The notes under the pieces are model-generated. The model made no database searches. It had not been told where the DNA came from and worked only from the letters and a program-made list of their open reading frames with translations. DNA of 23,761 nt from Euprymna scolopes (taxonomy: Eukaryota; Mollusca; Cephalopoda; Sepiida; Sepiolidae), in NCBI GenBank assembly GCA_024364805.1, contig CM044523.1, positions 12,836,773 to 12,860,533 of the forward strand. Direction: 5' to 3'. Shown here one piece after another: positions 9,082-18,966 of this stretch. Both the position numbers and the translations under genes were made by a program. Every line of letters begins with the position of its first letter. Positions within the stretch are counted from its first letter, which is position 1.

Positions 9082-10757
9082 TGTGATTTGGTATTCCTAT
9101 ATTTCATACATTATATTGACGGGATTCACACGTAAGTTTAGTCAGCGATCATTATAACTTTAAAAGACTGCATTAAGTGTAAAAAATAGTAATGTAGTTT
9201 ATATTTGATTGATTAAAGACTATATATAATAATAAATAATCAGAAACCTCTAATGTCTTATAAATGAGAAACTTATGCATATTGATCAATAGATATGACG
9301 CGTTTACCAGCACTTTCCGGTAAAATAATTAAAGAAATTGACAAGAGATTCCCTTAAAAACAACTCTATCCCATAAACATAAACAAATAAAACTATAATA
9401 ATTATCTATGCATTATCGTAAACTGAGCTAATGTTGTTTTGCTTTGTTTATAAAGTATTCGATAAATGACTTTTAGAGGTTCCCAGTAATACAATGCTAA
9501 TGTTAATTAACTTGTAAAATGTACTTCGCATATTTTAAATAAAAAAAAAATGAAATATTAAAAACCTCGCTAACAAGAGGAAATGTTGCGAAGCGCTTAA
9601 AGCAGTCCTAAAATTATTGATTTAGGGATTTTCCACCGTTGTCTTAGTCCTTCTAAACTGAGTTATTTTTTTAATTTGTAGTTACATAATGGGATATAAG
9701 TTAAGAAAACAAACTCAGCTAATATAAATTGTTGAAAAAGTAGAAATATTGGAAATAGGAGAAATGTGACAAATAGAAAAGAAAATACTAAATATAGAAG
9801 AATTATTTAAAAAGAAGAATGTTGTAAAGAAAGTTCACTAATTCTAAAACCAAATTGGCAATGGCTGAGTAATCGCTTACTCAGAAATTCCGCTTAAAGT
9901 ACTTAAAAATCGAACCGAAATCGTACATCGAAACGAATGTGTTTTGTAGGCTTTGCAAAAATTAAATAAAAATGTCGAAACAATTTAAAGATAAAAAAAC
10001 TAAATAAGACTAATTATTTTAGTATCGCATTGGCATTTTTATGTGCCAGTTAACGTGTTGAATATAAAAGTTTAGAAAATAAAAGCGTGCATTATGAGTA
10101 GGTATCAGAGAAGAAATGTATTATTTTGTAGTTTGATATTTTAGATAGAAATGAACGTATTCCAATCGCATTTCGTTATTTATTTCTTTTCATCATGTCA
10201 TGATTTGGCGAGGTAGGAAAAGTGGGCAATTATGGAATAAATACCGGGTGAAATTGATGTTAGAACCGTTCTTTCAAAAATGAAATGTTTAATGAAAGGT
10301 GTACCCCCTCCTCGCGAAATGTATGTACTGTACTTCTAAACCAAACGAATTCTTGGTATGTAAGTGTTTATTCGGAGTATATAGTTATCTTTTACAAATG
10401 AAATATAATTAAACAGTAGAAACTGAAATTACAATCGAATGATAAAAGCAATTAAATGTATATCGGTGTATTGTTCAATATGGCAGCCATGTTCATATTA
10501 TTTTAATAGCTGAACACGCAATTATTTTGTAAGATATCTTGTGGTGTTTTAGTTGAAAGTATCCATGGCTTATACGAATCCGCCTATATATTTGCTTAAG
10601 AATACGCGTAAAGAAAACAGAATTGTTATAGTATTAATAATAAGACCATTAAAAAAGTACACGCAATATGATAGGAGGAAATCATGCCTGGTTTCAGTAT
10701 ATAAAATAAGTATAACTCGTATATTATTAACAATAAGAATAAGAACTAGAATAACTT
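9082..10757. other. AT-rich intergenic DNA, no gene seen
   Basis: There is only short, domain-less reading frame content. An A-run lies at 9540-9550. No tRNA-like boxes, terminal repeats or long tandem repeats were noticed. Confidence 0.6.
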
Positions 10758-10759
10758 AA

Positions 10760-10804
10760 AGTAGTAGCAGAAGCAGCAGCAGCAGTAGTAGTAGTAGTAG
10801 TAGT
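10760..10804. repeat. (AGC)n/(AGT)n trinucleotide microsatellite
   Basis: GTAGTAGCAGAAGCAGCAGC grades into a pure GTA run of about nine units. This is a compound trinucleotide repeat. It is not in a supported coding frame. Confidence 0.95.
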
Positions 10805-13320
10805 ATAAAAATACAACAATACAGCTAATAGAATATGCCACAATAACATCAGCCGGCAATCTTCTGTTTGTTTATCTACAAATGTCAGGAAGAGGTACAT
10901 AATACCAGTCTAACATTGACTGTAAAGAATAAAACGTGTATTAGAAAAAAAACGTAGTTTTTGTAGTTTAGGTTTCCATAGCAAGTAATGACTCAAAGTG
11001 AAAGGACTATAGGAGAAAATAAGTTAACTCACTTAGCGAATTTTTATAATGTTCATTATTTATCAAGTCTAGTTACTTAAAATCAGTAAGTAATATATAA
11101 TTAATGAATGAATAGTGATTTACTTAATGAAACAGTCTTCACTGCTTAGCTAAGAAAAACAAAGGCACTGTAAAAGTTGATAGAAGTTGTCTAACTTATT
11201 CTTTTATTTAAAATCTAAAATATGTCAATGACGAGTAATAAGTAAAAGTTTATTAATATGAATAATCAACCTATGCTTATTTAGATTCTAAGATTTTAAA
11301 TCCTTTTGAAAACTATGTATTACTATTGTAACCATCAGATTCTTGTAAGTTCGCTTTTTAATGTTGTAACAACCATGCACAGTACCATCTACCTATTATA
11401 TAAAGAACCAATATTATTACTAAATATTGTATTAATAAACGTGACATATTTGAATTTATATTATCTATATGATTATCTAAAATACATGGTAAGGATAATA
11501 TTTAAAGTTCACACATTTTCCGCAAAATGGAAATCCAATATTTAGTATTAATCCCAATGTAAAGCTAGAATAACACAGTAAAATCTCTAATTCGTCTTAC
11601 CACCGTATAATTATTTTTACGTTCCAACAACATTAATAAATAGTAAAGAGTAATTAAAAACATTTATTTAGTTTCAATATTATTTATACAAGATACAAAA
11701 AAAAACATCTCATGCCTAATTCTGCGGAAACAGTTGTGAAAAATTTATTGTTTTATAATAGAAATTCTCCCTTCATGTTTCCATATTGTAATATCTTGAA
11801 TGGCACGGGTTTAATTTTATATCTTGTTATGTGCATATTCTTTGTTTCCCAATACTTCTAGTTTTTATCTACAATGAATATTTCAAAACTAATTTCCCAA
11901 CATAATTAGCTAACGAGGAAGGAATATCTAGACTTGAAATTTAACACAGTGTTGAAGAAACGACAGCTGTTACTTTACATTTCCTTTAAGTTATTACAGT
12001 TTTCGCGACATAAACGCTGACATTATTTTCTGTTACTAAGTAGCAGAGATATAGCACATTATGAAAAAAACATGTTTTAATACAAGATAATTATTCTTAT
12101 TCCTACAAAGCAATACATTGTAGTTAGGCTAGTCGAAGTCTTATTAATATGAACATGAATTACTATATTTATACGTAGTGTTTAATTGCTACTGCATACT
12201 GTTGTAGATGCAACTATATTTTTTATGCATTAAAACCCATAGCAAAACAGTGTATTAAATAAAGATCTTGCTAAATCTAGTAGCTAAAGGAAATTTTAGG
12301 ATTTACCTGGACATACGTCGTAAACTTCTGTCTTAGTAATTAACAACTAGTTCTAACTGAACGTTCTTTGGGCATTACCCCAGAGTAATTACTAAAAAAT
12401 ATACAACAGTAAAATTATATCTATTGCTGGAGAACAAGTAGAATATATTACCGTCCATTAGTGGTTCAGTTAAAAATTCTACGTAGTTTCTCAAGTAAGT
12501 CATAAATATTATCTCGTTTGAGATAAATGCAGCTAAAGATGTCACACAGGAATACAACCACCGCAACGTGGTTAATATGCCGATCAAAACGAAGATAGTA
12601 TTCCGAATGATCGTACTTATAAAAATCATCAATCCTCATTTTAACAATCCTGATATACAGCATTAATTTTATAGCATTTATAAAACGATTTTATAGTGTA
12701 GATTTATGTACTACAATTATGGACTTTTCTTTATGGTATTCTCTGTAGGTGTCTGTGGGAAATCATTACGATATGCTACTGCGTGTACATCGATTATAAT
12801 AACACTTTCTTTCTCACAAAGTATAGATGGATTAGAGTAAAATATAAAACCATTCTGTTTTGTTGTGATCATTATTATTGTGTCCTATCTGCACATGCGC
12901 AATATCGTATCATGGTGAACGGACATCCGATCGGTCCGCACAGATTTTGTTGCCTCCGAGAAATGTGTGAAATGGCGTGGAAACGGTTCTTCTGAAAACG
13001 ATCTCATCCAAATGAAAGATGATCGATCAAACGATTGTAGAGCAGACCCTCGTCGATCTCATTTATTTTGGCCTGAAGCAGCACATTACGCTTATTATTT
13101 GCCATGTTTTCGATTTCATTGCATCATCTTTTTTTTTCTTTTCAGATTAAATAAAACGTATTTGTCTGTCTGTTTTCGATCCGAATCTCTTTAATTTTGA
13201 AATATTTTCCTTTTTGAAATATTTTCGTTCTCTTTTTTCACTCACATATTCTTTCTGCCCGACTTACTCCCCATAAACCCTGTATTTTCTCTCATTCACT
13301 GGCACTGTCTATCTGTCTAT

Positions 13321-13323
<3 letters not shown>
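10805..13323. other. AT-rich intergenic DNA with one CpG-richer patch near 12.9-13.1 kb
   Basis: No gene was recognised. Open frames at 11306-11545 (+), 12375-12632 (-), 12783-12995 (+) and 12967-13194 (+) have no domain I know and biased AT-driven composition. From about 12890 to 13060 CpG dinucleotides become noticeably denser than in the flanks, and a TGCACATGCGCAA string near 12889 resembles an NRF-1 site. At 13128-13145 a T-rich run ending in TTTTCAG looks like a splice acceptor. This is the only stretch of the window that could plausibly be host exon or promoter, but I cannot show it. Confidence 0.5.
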
Positions 13324-13370
<47 letters not shown>

Positions 13371-13376
13371 CTATCT
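13324..13376. repeat. Compound (TC)n(TATC)n microsatellite
   Basis: About 28 bases of TC repeat pass directly into about six TATC units. Confidence 0.97.
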
Positions 13377-13767
13377 GTTGGACAGAAGATAGTTAATATT
13401 TATATTTCGTTTACGATTTAGGAAGTGAGGTATTATACCTTTGTTTAGCATGAGAGTGATTATAAAAAAAACCAACTTTTAGATTAAGATGATACATATT
13501 TAAGCTAGATTTAATCTTATAAAAAGGTGTTTTATAAGTATTAATTGTGCTTACTGACAATATTATAACAAAGAAAATCTGTAATTTCAGTAAATAAAGG
13601 ACTGGCTAGGTTTATTCACATCTTATTAAACCTATGGAAATTATCATGCGCGTAAAACTACGTATGGCTTTTGTAAAATACGGTAATATGTAGGTGAAGG
13701 TCAATTATTAACAGAGAAATAATAAAAGATAACTATCTATCTTCTCACGTCTATGAATGCATGTCCA
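13377..13767. other. AT-rich spacer, nothing recognised
   Basis: No coding frame, RNA gene or repeat boundary could be supported in this stretch. Confidence 0.6.
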
Positions 13768-13828
13768 TCTCTCTCTCTCTCTCTCTCTCTCTAAATATAT
13801 ATATATATATATGTATGTATGTATATAT
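13768..13828. repeat. Compound (TC)n / (TA)n / (TATG)n microsatellite
   Basis: A TC run of 25 bases is followed by a TA run and three GTAT units. The 63-codon frame crossing it (13757-13948) begins with repeated Leu-Ser from the TC run and is not a gene. Confidence 0.95.
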
Positions 13829-14621
13829 CTATGCGTGTGTTTATGTACAACTGTGAGAACATCAAAACATCGTCCATGTAAATGTGTTAAATATGTTGAT
13901 AAAATGATAGGTGTTAAGATGGTAACGTATTACTCAGAGCTGAAATAAAATGAAGTTAATAACTGATGACAAGGTAAAGAACATTGATACAAAAATGGAG
14001 AATTATGTTATAAATTTAGGTTTTACAAATTTTTACGTTTACGCGCTGTTGAGAAAGTGGTTCAATAATGCCACCAATTTAAAGAGGTTTGTTGTTTTTA
14101 TTGAGCAACTTATCCAAATCTTTAAACATCAATATGTATATTTTTTTATATAAATTCTTTTCATTCAATTCATTATGCCATATAAAAATGGTGCTTTAGC
14201 GTTATAATTAGGAGCACTTATGACCGGATAGTCTTTCCTTGAAATTGTTGCGAGCTATCCGTATATGTGATGTATTGACATTTGGGTACTCGTTGGTGAT
14301 TATTTTGGCTTTATATACTGCAAAGATTACTAAGCAATTTCATAGGCATTCCCATTTTAATCGAGCAGATTTAGGTAACCTGTTTTTGTATTAATAATTT
14401 CTATTGTGTTATGTAATTATTTTTACAGATTGTCACTACAACTATTACTCAGTTTAACTATATTTGTGCTAAATATGTTGTGTAATATATTATCTTATTA
14501 TATAATTCTTGATTTATGGGACTGAGAATATGTTCCTCAAGTTGTATTGGATATTTATATTGTGAGTAAGAAACCAGAAAATTCTATTTTTTTCTACAGA
14601 TTTTGTTATTTTAGTTTAAGA
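13829..14621. other. AT-rich spacer, nothing recognised
   Basis: A 67-codon frame at 13950-14153 has no recognisable motif and lies in sequence of ordinary AT-rich composition. I do not call it. The right edge is the insertion point of a small Helitron. Confidence 0.6.
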
Positions 14622-15061
14622 CTAGTGTGGATGCCCGGCGTTGCCCGAGTGTTTGTAGGTGTGTGTTGAGCAAAAATAAATAAATAAATGAATAAAATAA
14701 AAAATGTGAGTAGGCAGGCAGGCAGGCTCGAACCCGTACCGTTAAGGAGGGAAAGAACGTGAAATAAAACGTGACGTCTTTGCAGTTCGTCCATCGCCAA
14801 CGTGGAAGTGACGAATGATCAAAAGGAAGGGATGACTATAAAAAAACACCGACTAAAAAATGACCCCTCCCCGTATAAAAGTGCCTAGTTGAGGGTGAAG
14901 AAATATATGTTTAGTCAGTTTTTCGATATTTGTCGTACAATGTGTCGACTTCAAAACAATACCAATCACGTGGAAATCAATCGCCTCTGTCTAAAGTTTT
15001 AGACAGGCATACACACATTCATACATATATTTAAACAGACCGGTGAGATTTATATTATAGA
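14622..15061 (-). mobile_element. Short non-autonomous Helitron with canonical ends
   Basis: On the minus strand the element begins TCTATAATATAAATC at 15061, with A before it, and ends with CTAG (complement of 14622-14625), with T after it. About 10 nt before CTAG is the hairpin CTCGGGCAACGCCGGG, with a GCAACG loop. The total is 440 bp, far too short for Rep/helicase. Near its 5' end is the perfect 20-bp palindrome CTGTCTAAAGTTTTAGACAG (14987-15006), the same feature that appears in decayed form in the larger element at 3388-7437. That suggests one family or superfamily. Inside are a GGCA tetranucleotide run (14711-14727) and a B-box-like GGGTTCGAGCC on the minus strand (14725-14735). A 64-codon frame on the minus strand is not coding by any evidence I can see. 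Confidence 0.8.
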
Positions 15062-15511
15062 TGAAGCTTTTAAACATTTTACTTTTTATATGGACTATCA
15101 GTTAGAGCTTTGTGGTGGAATGTATTGTGGAAGTAAAATTGTTATATTACAAAAGTTATCGTACTTGTATTGCTAACTGATTTGGACGTATATTTTTTCT
15201 AGATTTTAGGGATATTGGATAGTCTAGTGTTAGTTTTATTTACGTACTTGGGTTTATGACCCTTAAGAAACTTATGCTTCTATTTTGTGCAACTCGTTTA
15301 TCGTATTGCTAAGAAAAAAAACTTTCTGATTTAAGATATCAAGCCTGACCTTGAGTAAGAATGGAAGTCTGTATCGGCTGATGTTATCTTTTTGATTGAA
15401 ATTGTAAATTTATTTGTGTAACAACTGGTAATTTGGTTTACCTGAAATGAATATAATACATATACAAATTATAAGTGGCGAATAGTGGGGATGAGGGTCA
15501 ACTCCTTTGCA

Positions 15512-15514
<3 letters not shown>
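15062..15514. other. AT-rich spacer, nothing recognised
   Basis: This is the flank between two minus-strand Helitron-like elements. No open frame with a domain or RNA signature was found. Confidence 0.6.

Positions 15515-15594
<80 letters not shown>
15515..15594. repeat. (TA)n microsatellite abutting a Helitron 3' end
   Basis: There are about 80 bases of TA repeat with one GTATATATA variant at the right end. The next bases, ACTAG, are the minus-strand 3' terminus of the neighbouring element. Confidence 0.97.
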
Positions 15595-15595
<1 letters not shown>

Positions 15596-16272
15596 CTAGT
15601 AAAAGTGCCCGTCGTTGACTGGGTTCAAAAGCAGCCTACAGAAAATGGACTCTGATTTATGAAAGTATGATAGGTTATGAAAAGGAAGGGTTGTAAAGAG
15701 ATAGCTTCGAATTTGGGGGTATCAAAACCAAAGCCAAATAGTATGAAAGCAAAAATAAAATGGATAAACCCCATAATTTATTATATCATACCTATTCACA
15801 CTGAAACACTTATCACAATATTATGTGGATCTATATTAAAAAACCTTGTTAAACTTTATGACATATATCCATTCTATCGACGCCAAGCCCGAACGAACAC
15901 CCCATAATTTTATTATACCATATTTCTTCAAACTGAAGCATAATTATCAAAGTATATTTAGGAGATAGATATTAAAAGTATTTATTAAAGTGTGTGCCTA
16001 TTTCAATTCTATGGAGGCCAGGCGCGAACACAGACCCCATAATTATATTATACCATGCCTATTTAAGTTAAAAAATACTTATCAAAGTATTATTATGTAC
16101 ATCTATATCAAAACCACTTGTACACTTTTTAAAAAATTTTTAAAAATATTTTAGTTCTATACTTTGTGAACCAGGCGCGTACGCAGAGCCCACAATTTTA
16201 ATGAATCATCATTATGCTAGATCAAACATACCCATTCATGTGTCTCCATACATCTTCTATCATTATATATGA
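15596..16272 (-). mobile_element. Helitron-like element with internal tandem repeats
   Basis: CTAG (complement of 15596-15599), preceded on the plus strand by A, sits 8 nt from the hairpin-like CCCGTCGTTGACTGGG (15608-15623), a weakened form of the usual CCCGGCGTTGCCCGGG. A plausible 5' end, TCATATATAATGATAG on the minus strand, starts at 16272 with A before it. The 677 bp between hold no transposition protein. About 450 bp is a satellite, listed separately. The 3' end is the stronger of the two; the 5' end is a best guess. A 76-codon frame at 15677-15907 runs into the first repeat unit and is not supported as a gene. Confidence 0.5.
15770..16218. repeat. Tandem repeat, 131-153-bp units, about 3.3 copies
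   Basis: CCCATAATTT-like starts lie at 15770, 15901, 16036 and 16189. Each unit goes on through TATTATACCAT, an ACTTATCAAAGTATT-like block and CTATATTAAAA, to CCAGGCGCGAACGCA-like sequence just before the next start. Unit lengths grow from 131 to 135 to 153, partly through A/T-run expansion in the third. The fourth is cut off after about 30 bases. Confidence 0.88.
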
Positions 16273-16355
16273 TCAGTTTTCTATAATAGGAGCCTATAGG
16301 AGATTAGTTTTCTATAATATTGTTTTCTATAATAGGAACCTATAGGGGATCAGTT

Positions 16356-16356
<1 letters not shown>
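16269..16356. repeat. Short direct repeats of a TTTTCTATAATAGGA unit
   Basis: GATCAGTTTTCTATAATAGG and AGCCTATAGGAGAT recur in near form two to three times (about 16271, 16303 and 16322). The block lies between the Helitron-like element and a (TA)n run. Confidence 0.8.

Positions 16357-16390
<34 letters not shown>
16357..16390. repeat. (TA)n microsatellite
   Basis: This is a TA run with a single CA interruption, directly left of the inverted repeat at 16386. Confidence 0.9.
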
Positions 16391-16528
16391 TTTGTGTACA
16401 GAAAGTTGTTAGTTGAGACAGGTCATTGGTACCGTCGGTTTCAAGCCCGATAATAAGGCCCGTTTAAGGTATCCTTATCGAGCTCTCTTCAGCTGTCTCA
16501 ACTAACAACTTTCTGTACACAAAATATA
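16386..16528 (-). ncRNA. Hammerhead-ribozyme-like fold inside a perfect 36-bp inverted repeat
   Basis: The arms 16386-16421 and 16493-16528 are exact reverse complements and enclose 71 bases. On the minus strand the enclosed sequence reads CTGAAGA (16492-16486), matching the core CUGANGA. A long stem II follows: GAGCTCGATAA pairs with the strand TTATCGGGCTT for 11 consecutive pairs with wobbles. GAAA comes next (16442-16439). A minimal stem III, A-CC/GG-T with a GAC loop, is followed by A17 (complement of 16430) as the predicted cleavage nucleotide. The inverted-repeat arms would form stem I, giving a type I layout. One departure is eight unpaired bases (CCAATGAC) between the cleavage position and stem I. 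Type I hammerheads with very short stem III are known from Penelope-like elements and metazoan retrozymes. Whether this one cleaves is untested; a chance fold-back is the alternative. Confidence 0.5.
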
Positions 16529-16599
16529 AGTACGCTCTTAAAATTTGGATTTTCCTTTTAATTGAGCACTCTGCTGGAATTCTTTTTCCAAAAAAACTA

Positions 16600-16602
<3 letters not shown>

Positions 16603-16658
<56 letters not shown>

Positions 16659-16670
16659 GTGTGTGTGTGT
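16603..16670. repeat. (TA)n(TG)n compound microsatellite
   Basis: The TA run of about 55 bases ends in six TG units. The minus-strand frame with a Tyr-Ile run at 16464-16739 is produced by this repeat and is not a gene. Confidence 0.97.
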
Positions 16671-17221
16671 TCTTTGTTCATTTATACGTATAGCTTTGTC
16701 ATTGCGTTCCATATTAATATTATTTAATTGTCTCTTCATTCTTTCTTTTTCGATAAACTATTTCGTTGTTTTCAATATTTTTTTGTAATTTTTTTTCATT
16801 TATCCATTCTGTTATTTATTAATATCTACCAATTAGTTACTGCACGTTTTTGGAACTCATTATCGGAATATCTGTTCTTCATTGTCCCTTCTTCTACACG
16901 TCTTGACAATACCAGCTTATTTATAACAGTCCTCAAAATGGCTGCCACAATATTCTCCGCTTTATATTTCTTTTTCTTTGTCATGTTTAAAACATGTCTA
17001 TGGAAAATGCTCGTGTGCTCCTTCCCTCCTTTTCGATTCCAATATTAGTCGATGAAGATTTGTATTAATTTTACGGCAAAATGTACGACACAATGGTAAA
17101 GAAAATACCAAATGCAAAACTAATTGCATGTACATGCGTGTCCTTAAGGGAAATTTTATTAAAGTTCGATTGTTTGGGTTAGCATCAGACAACATGATTG
17201 CATTAAATTATGTATATGTTT
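16671..17221. other. AT-rich spacer with a possible LINE tail scrap
   Basis: A 106-codon frame (16728-17048, +) is mostly Phe-rich translation of T-rich DNA. Within it VTARFWNSLSEYLF (16836-16877) resembles the R-WNSLP motif often found near the C-terminus of some non-LTR retrotransposon proteins, but nothing around it confirms this. Otherwise I see nothing. Confidence 0.45.
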
Positions 17222-17222
17222 G

Positions 17223-17264
<42 letters not shown>
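17222..17264. repeat. (AAT)n microsatellite at the left edge of a LINE fragment
   Basis: This is a run of about 14 ATA/AAT units ending seven bases before the LINE-like coding similarity starts. Confidence 0.97.
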
Positions 17265-17268
<4 letters not shown>

Positions 17269-17271
17269 TAA

Positions 17272-18540
17272 TTTAGACAGCTCGATCAGAAGACCTTGCA
17301 CAATGCACTACACCCAAAGGAGGATATTGACAGACTCTACGTGAAAAAGAAAGATGATGGCAAAGAACTGGTCTGCATAGAATCTGTGTGATTGACACGA
17401 AAAAAGAACTAGAAAAATACATAATGCAAAGTACTGAAAGAATAATTATAGCTGCGAGATACACTGAATTAAAAAAAAACAAAAAAAACAGAGAGACAAA
17501 TGACAAAACAATACATAAAAATTGGGAAGAGAAACTGCTACACGGAATAATCATAAGTATGACAAAAACTGAAAATAATGAAAATACCTGGACATGGCTG
17601 TGAAAAGGGCTTGTAAATCGAGAAACGGAATCATTAATAACTGTAGCACAAGATATCTCGATAAGAACAAACCATATCAAAGCAAAGATCAATAAAACAC
17701 AAGAAAACAGCGATGGCAAACTGTGGACAAATAGACGAAACGATAAACTATATAGTAAGTGAATGCAGCAAACTGGCTCAAAAGGAAAACAAAAACAGGC
17801 AACTGGGGAAGGCAGTATACTGGGATTTATGCAAACAACTGCGTTTTGAACGTACACACGAATGATACAAACTTAAGCTGGCAACATACTTGAAAACGAG
17901 AATCACAAACTCCTATGGGGCATGGACATACAGAGGGGCACGCCCAAGCAAGAAGACCAGATATCGTAATAATGTACCAGAAAGAAAAATCCTGTCAAAC
18001 CGTAGATTTTGCTGTCCAAGCTGACAACAGGATGAGTATGAAAGCAACGGAAAAACAGAGCAAATATACAGAATTAAAAGTGATTTGGATGATGTAGAAA
18101 ATCAAAATAATACCTGAAGAAGCTTTACAGGGAATGAAGAACATTAAAGCTGCATATCAACACGTTCTACACCCCCATCAGGCATCTCCTCATATTGCCC
18201 CATCATCGGCCCCTCATAAAAAAGTGTGAAACCAAAGAGCCGAGCAGGGTCAAGGAGGAGGAGGGAGAGACCGAGGAGAGACCGCTAATCAAATAAGTGC
18301 AAAGAGAACTGAAACCTTTGGAATGTTTAGTGCCACTCAAATTTCAGTACAAACCAATGGCCGCTGCCAGCGAGAAATCAATGGTGAGAGGTTGTTGCGG
18401 TAACGCACATTTATTTGACAATGCCATAGAAGGAGGTGGAGAGTTCTGGGCATCTGGGGAGACTTGTTGCCACTCAGCTTCCAGGAAACACCGAAGGTTT
18501 TCAATCATACCTATGATGATCCGTGTGAAAGCTCCATGTG
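17272..18540 (+). pseudogene. LINE (non-LTR retrotransposon) 3' fragment with zinc knuckle and RLE-like domain, broken
   Basis: Three-frame translation gives, in order: LHNALHPKEDIDRLYVKKKD and GKELVCIES (about 17293-17390); DTKKELEKYIMQSTERIIIA with NWEEKLLHG and NTWTWL (about 17394-17600); LVNRETESLITVAQDISIRT; and IKAKINKTQE. Then comes a decayed knuckle ending DETINYIVSECSKLAQKE (about 17735-17792), AVYWDLCKQLRFERTHE, and finally ARRPDIVIMYQKEKSCQTVD with FAVQADNR and KYTELK (about 17941-18080). The C..C..H..C knuckle followed by an RPD...VD...KY block is the arrangement of LINEs that carry a restriction-like endonuclease behind the reverse transcriptase (R2/R4-Dong type and relatives). 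The reverse transcriptase itself is absent, so the copy is 5'-truncated, as is usual. Several frameshifts and stops (for example TGA after CIESV and TGA after RTHE) make it dead. The last 400 bases are likely its 3' UTR, ending at the (AAT)n tail. A 194-codon frame on the opposite strand (17273-17857) is its shadow. Confidence 0.82.
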
Positions 18541-18550
18541 AGACAATAAT

Positions 18551-18551
18551 G

Positions 18552-18610
<59 letters not shown>
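18551..18610. repeat. (AAT)n microsatellite, probable LINE 3' tail
   Basis: About 20 AAT/ATA units follow the LINE fragment directly. A simple-repeat tail of this kind is common at LINE 3' ends. Beyond it lie a degenerate AAT/AAC stretch and then the convergent array. Confidence 0.95.
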
Positions 18611-18611
<1 letters not shown>

Positions 18612-18657
18612 GCAATAATGAAAATATTAATAACAATAAACACAATAACAACAACTT

Positions 18658-18683
18658 TAATAATAATAATAATAATAATAATA

Positions 18684-18735
<52 letters not shown>
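18658..18735. repeat. Convergent (AAT)n then (ATT)n, a palindromic microsatellite
   Basis: Nine AAT units switch to about seventeen ATT units at about 18684. The left half can therefore pair with the right half as a perfect hairpin of about 25 bp. The long Ile-rich frames on both strands (18297-18818 and 18344-18787) are made by this tract and the one before it and are not genes. Confidence 0.95.
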
Positions 18736-18737
<2 letters not shown>

Positions 18738-18966
18738 ATAACTAACGCGACCTGTGGAAATTCCGCAGGAGACTCATTCATATGCAATATATTGATGTTG
18801 ACATTCTGTAATATGTAAATGGAGACGCTCTGATATTATAGTAGGTTTTTTGTTAAAACTGCAAAAGTATTAATCCAAGTTAGCACGAAGGCCCGGTAAA
18901 GCTCGGGCATAAATTATGCTTAAATATGATATTTTTGAACTCCTGACACTTTGACTTCCAATGTGT

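Noticed and set aside
12375-12632. 85-codon minus-strand frame as a small membrane protein
   Set aside because: The composition is what AT-rich DNA gives by chance, a second frame overlaps it, and no start context, signal peptide or family resemblance supports it.
14725-14799. tRNA-like gene or SINE head inside the small Helitron (minus strand)
   Set aside because: The B box GGGTTCGAGCC is good, but the A box candidate TGGCGATGGAC is poor and lies about 20 bases too far away. No stems pair. It may still be captured SINE debris.
17273-17857. 194-codon minus-strand frame with hydrophobic segments
   Set aside because: It is antisense to the LINE fragment, whose sense strand gives recognisable protein blocks. 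The hydrophobic look comes from reading an A-rich strand backwards.
18297-18818. 173-codon frame and its 147-codon counterpart on the other strand
   Set aside because: Both are mostly Ile runs from AAT/ATT repeats. Their few non-repeat residues match no domain I know.
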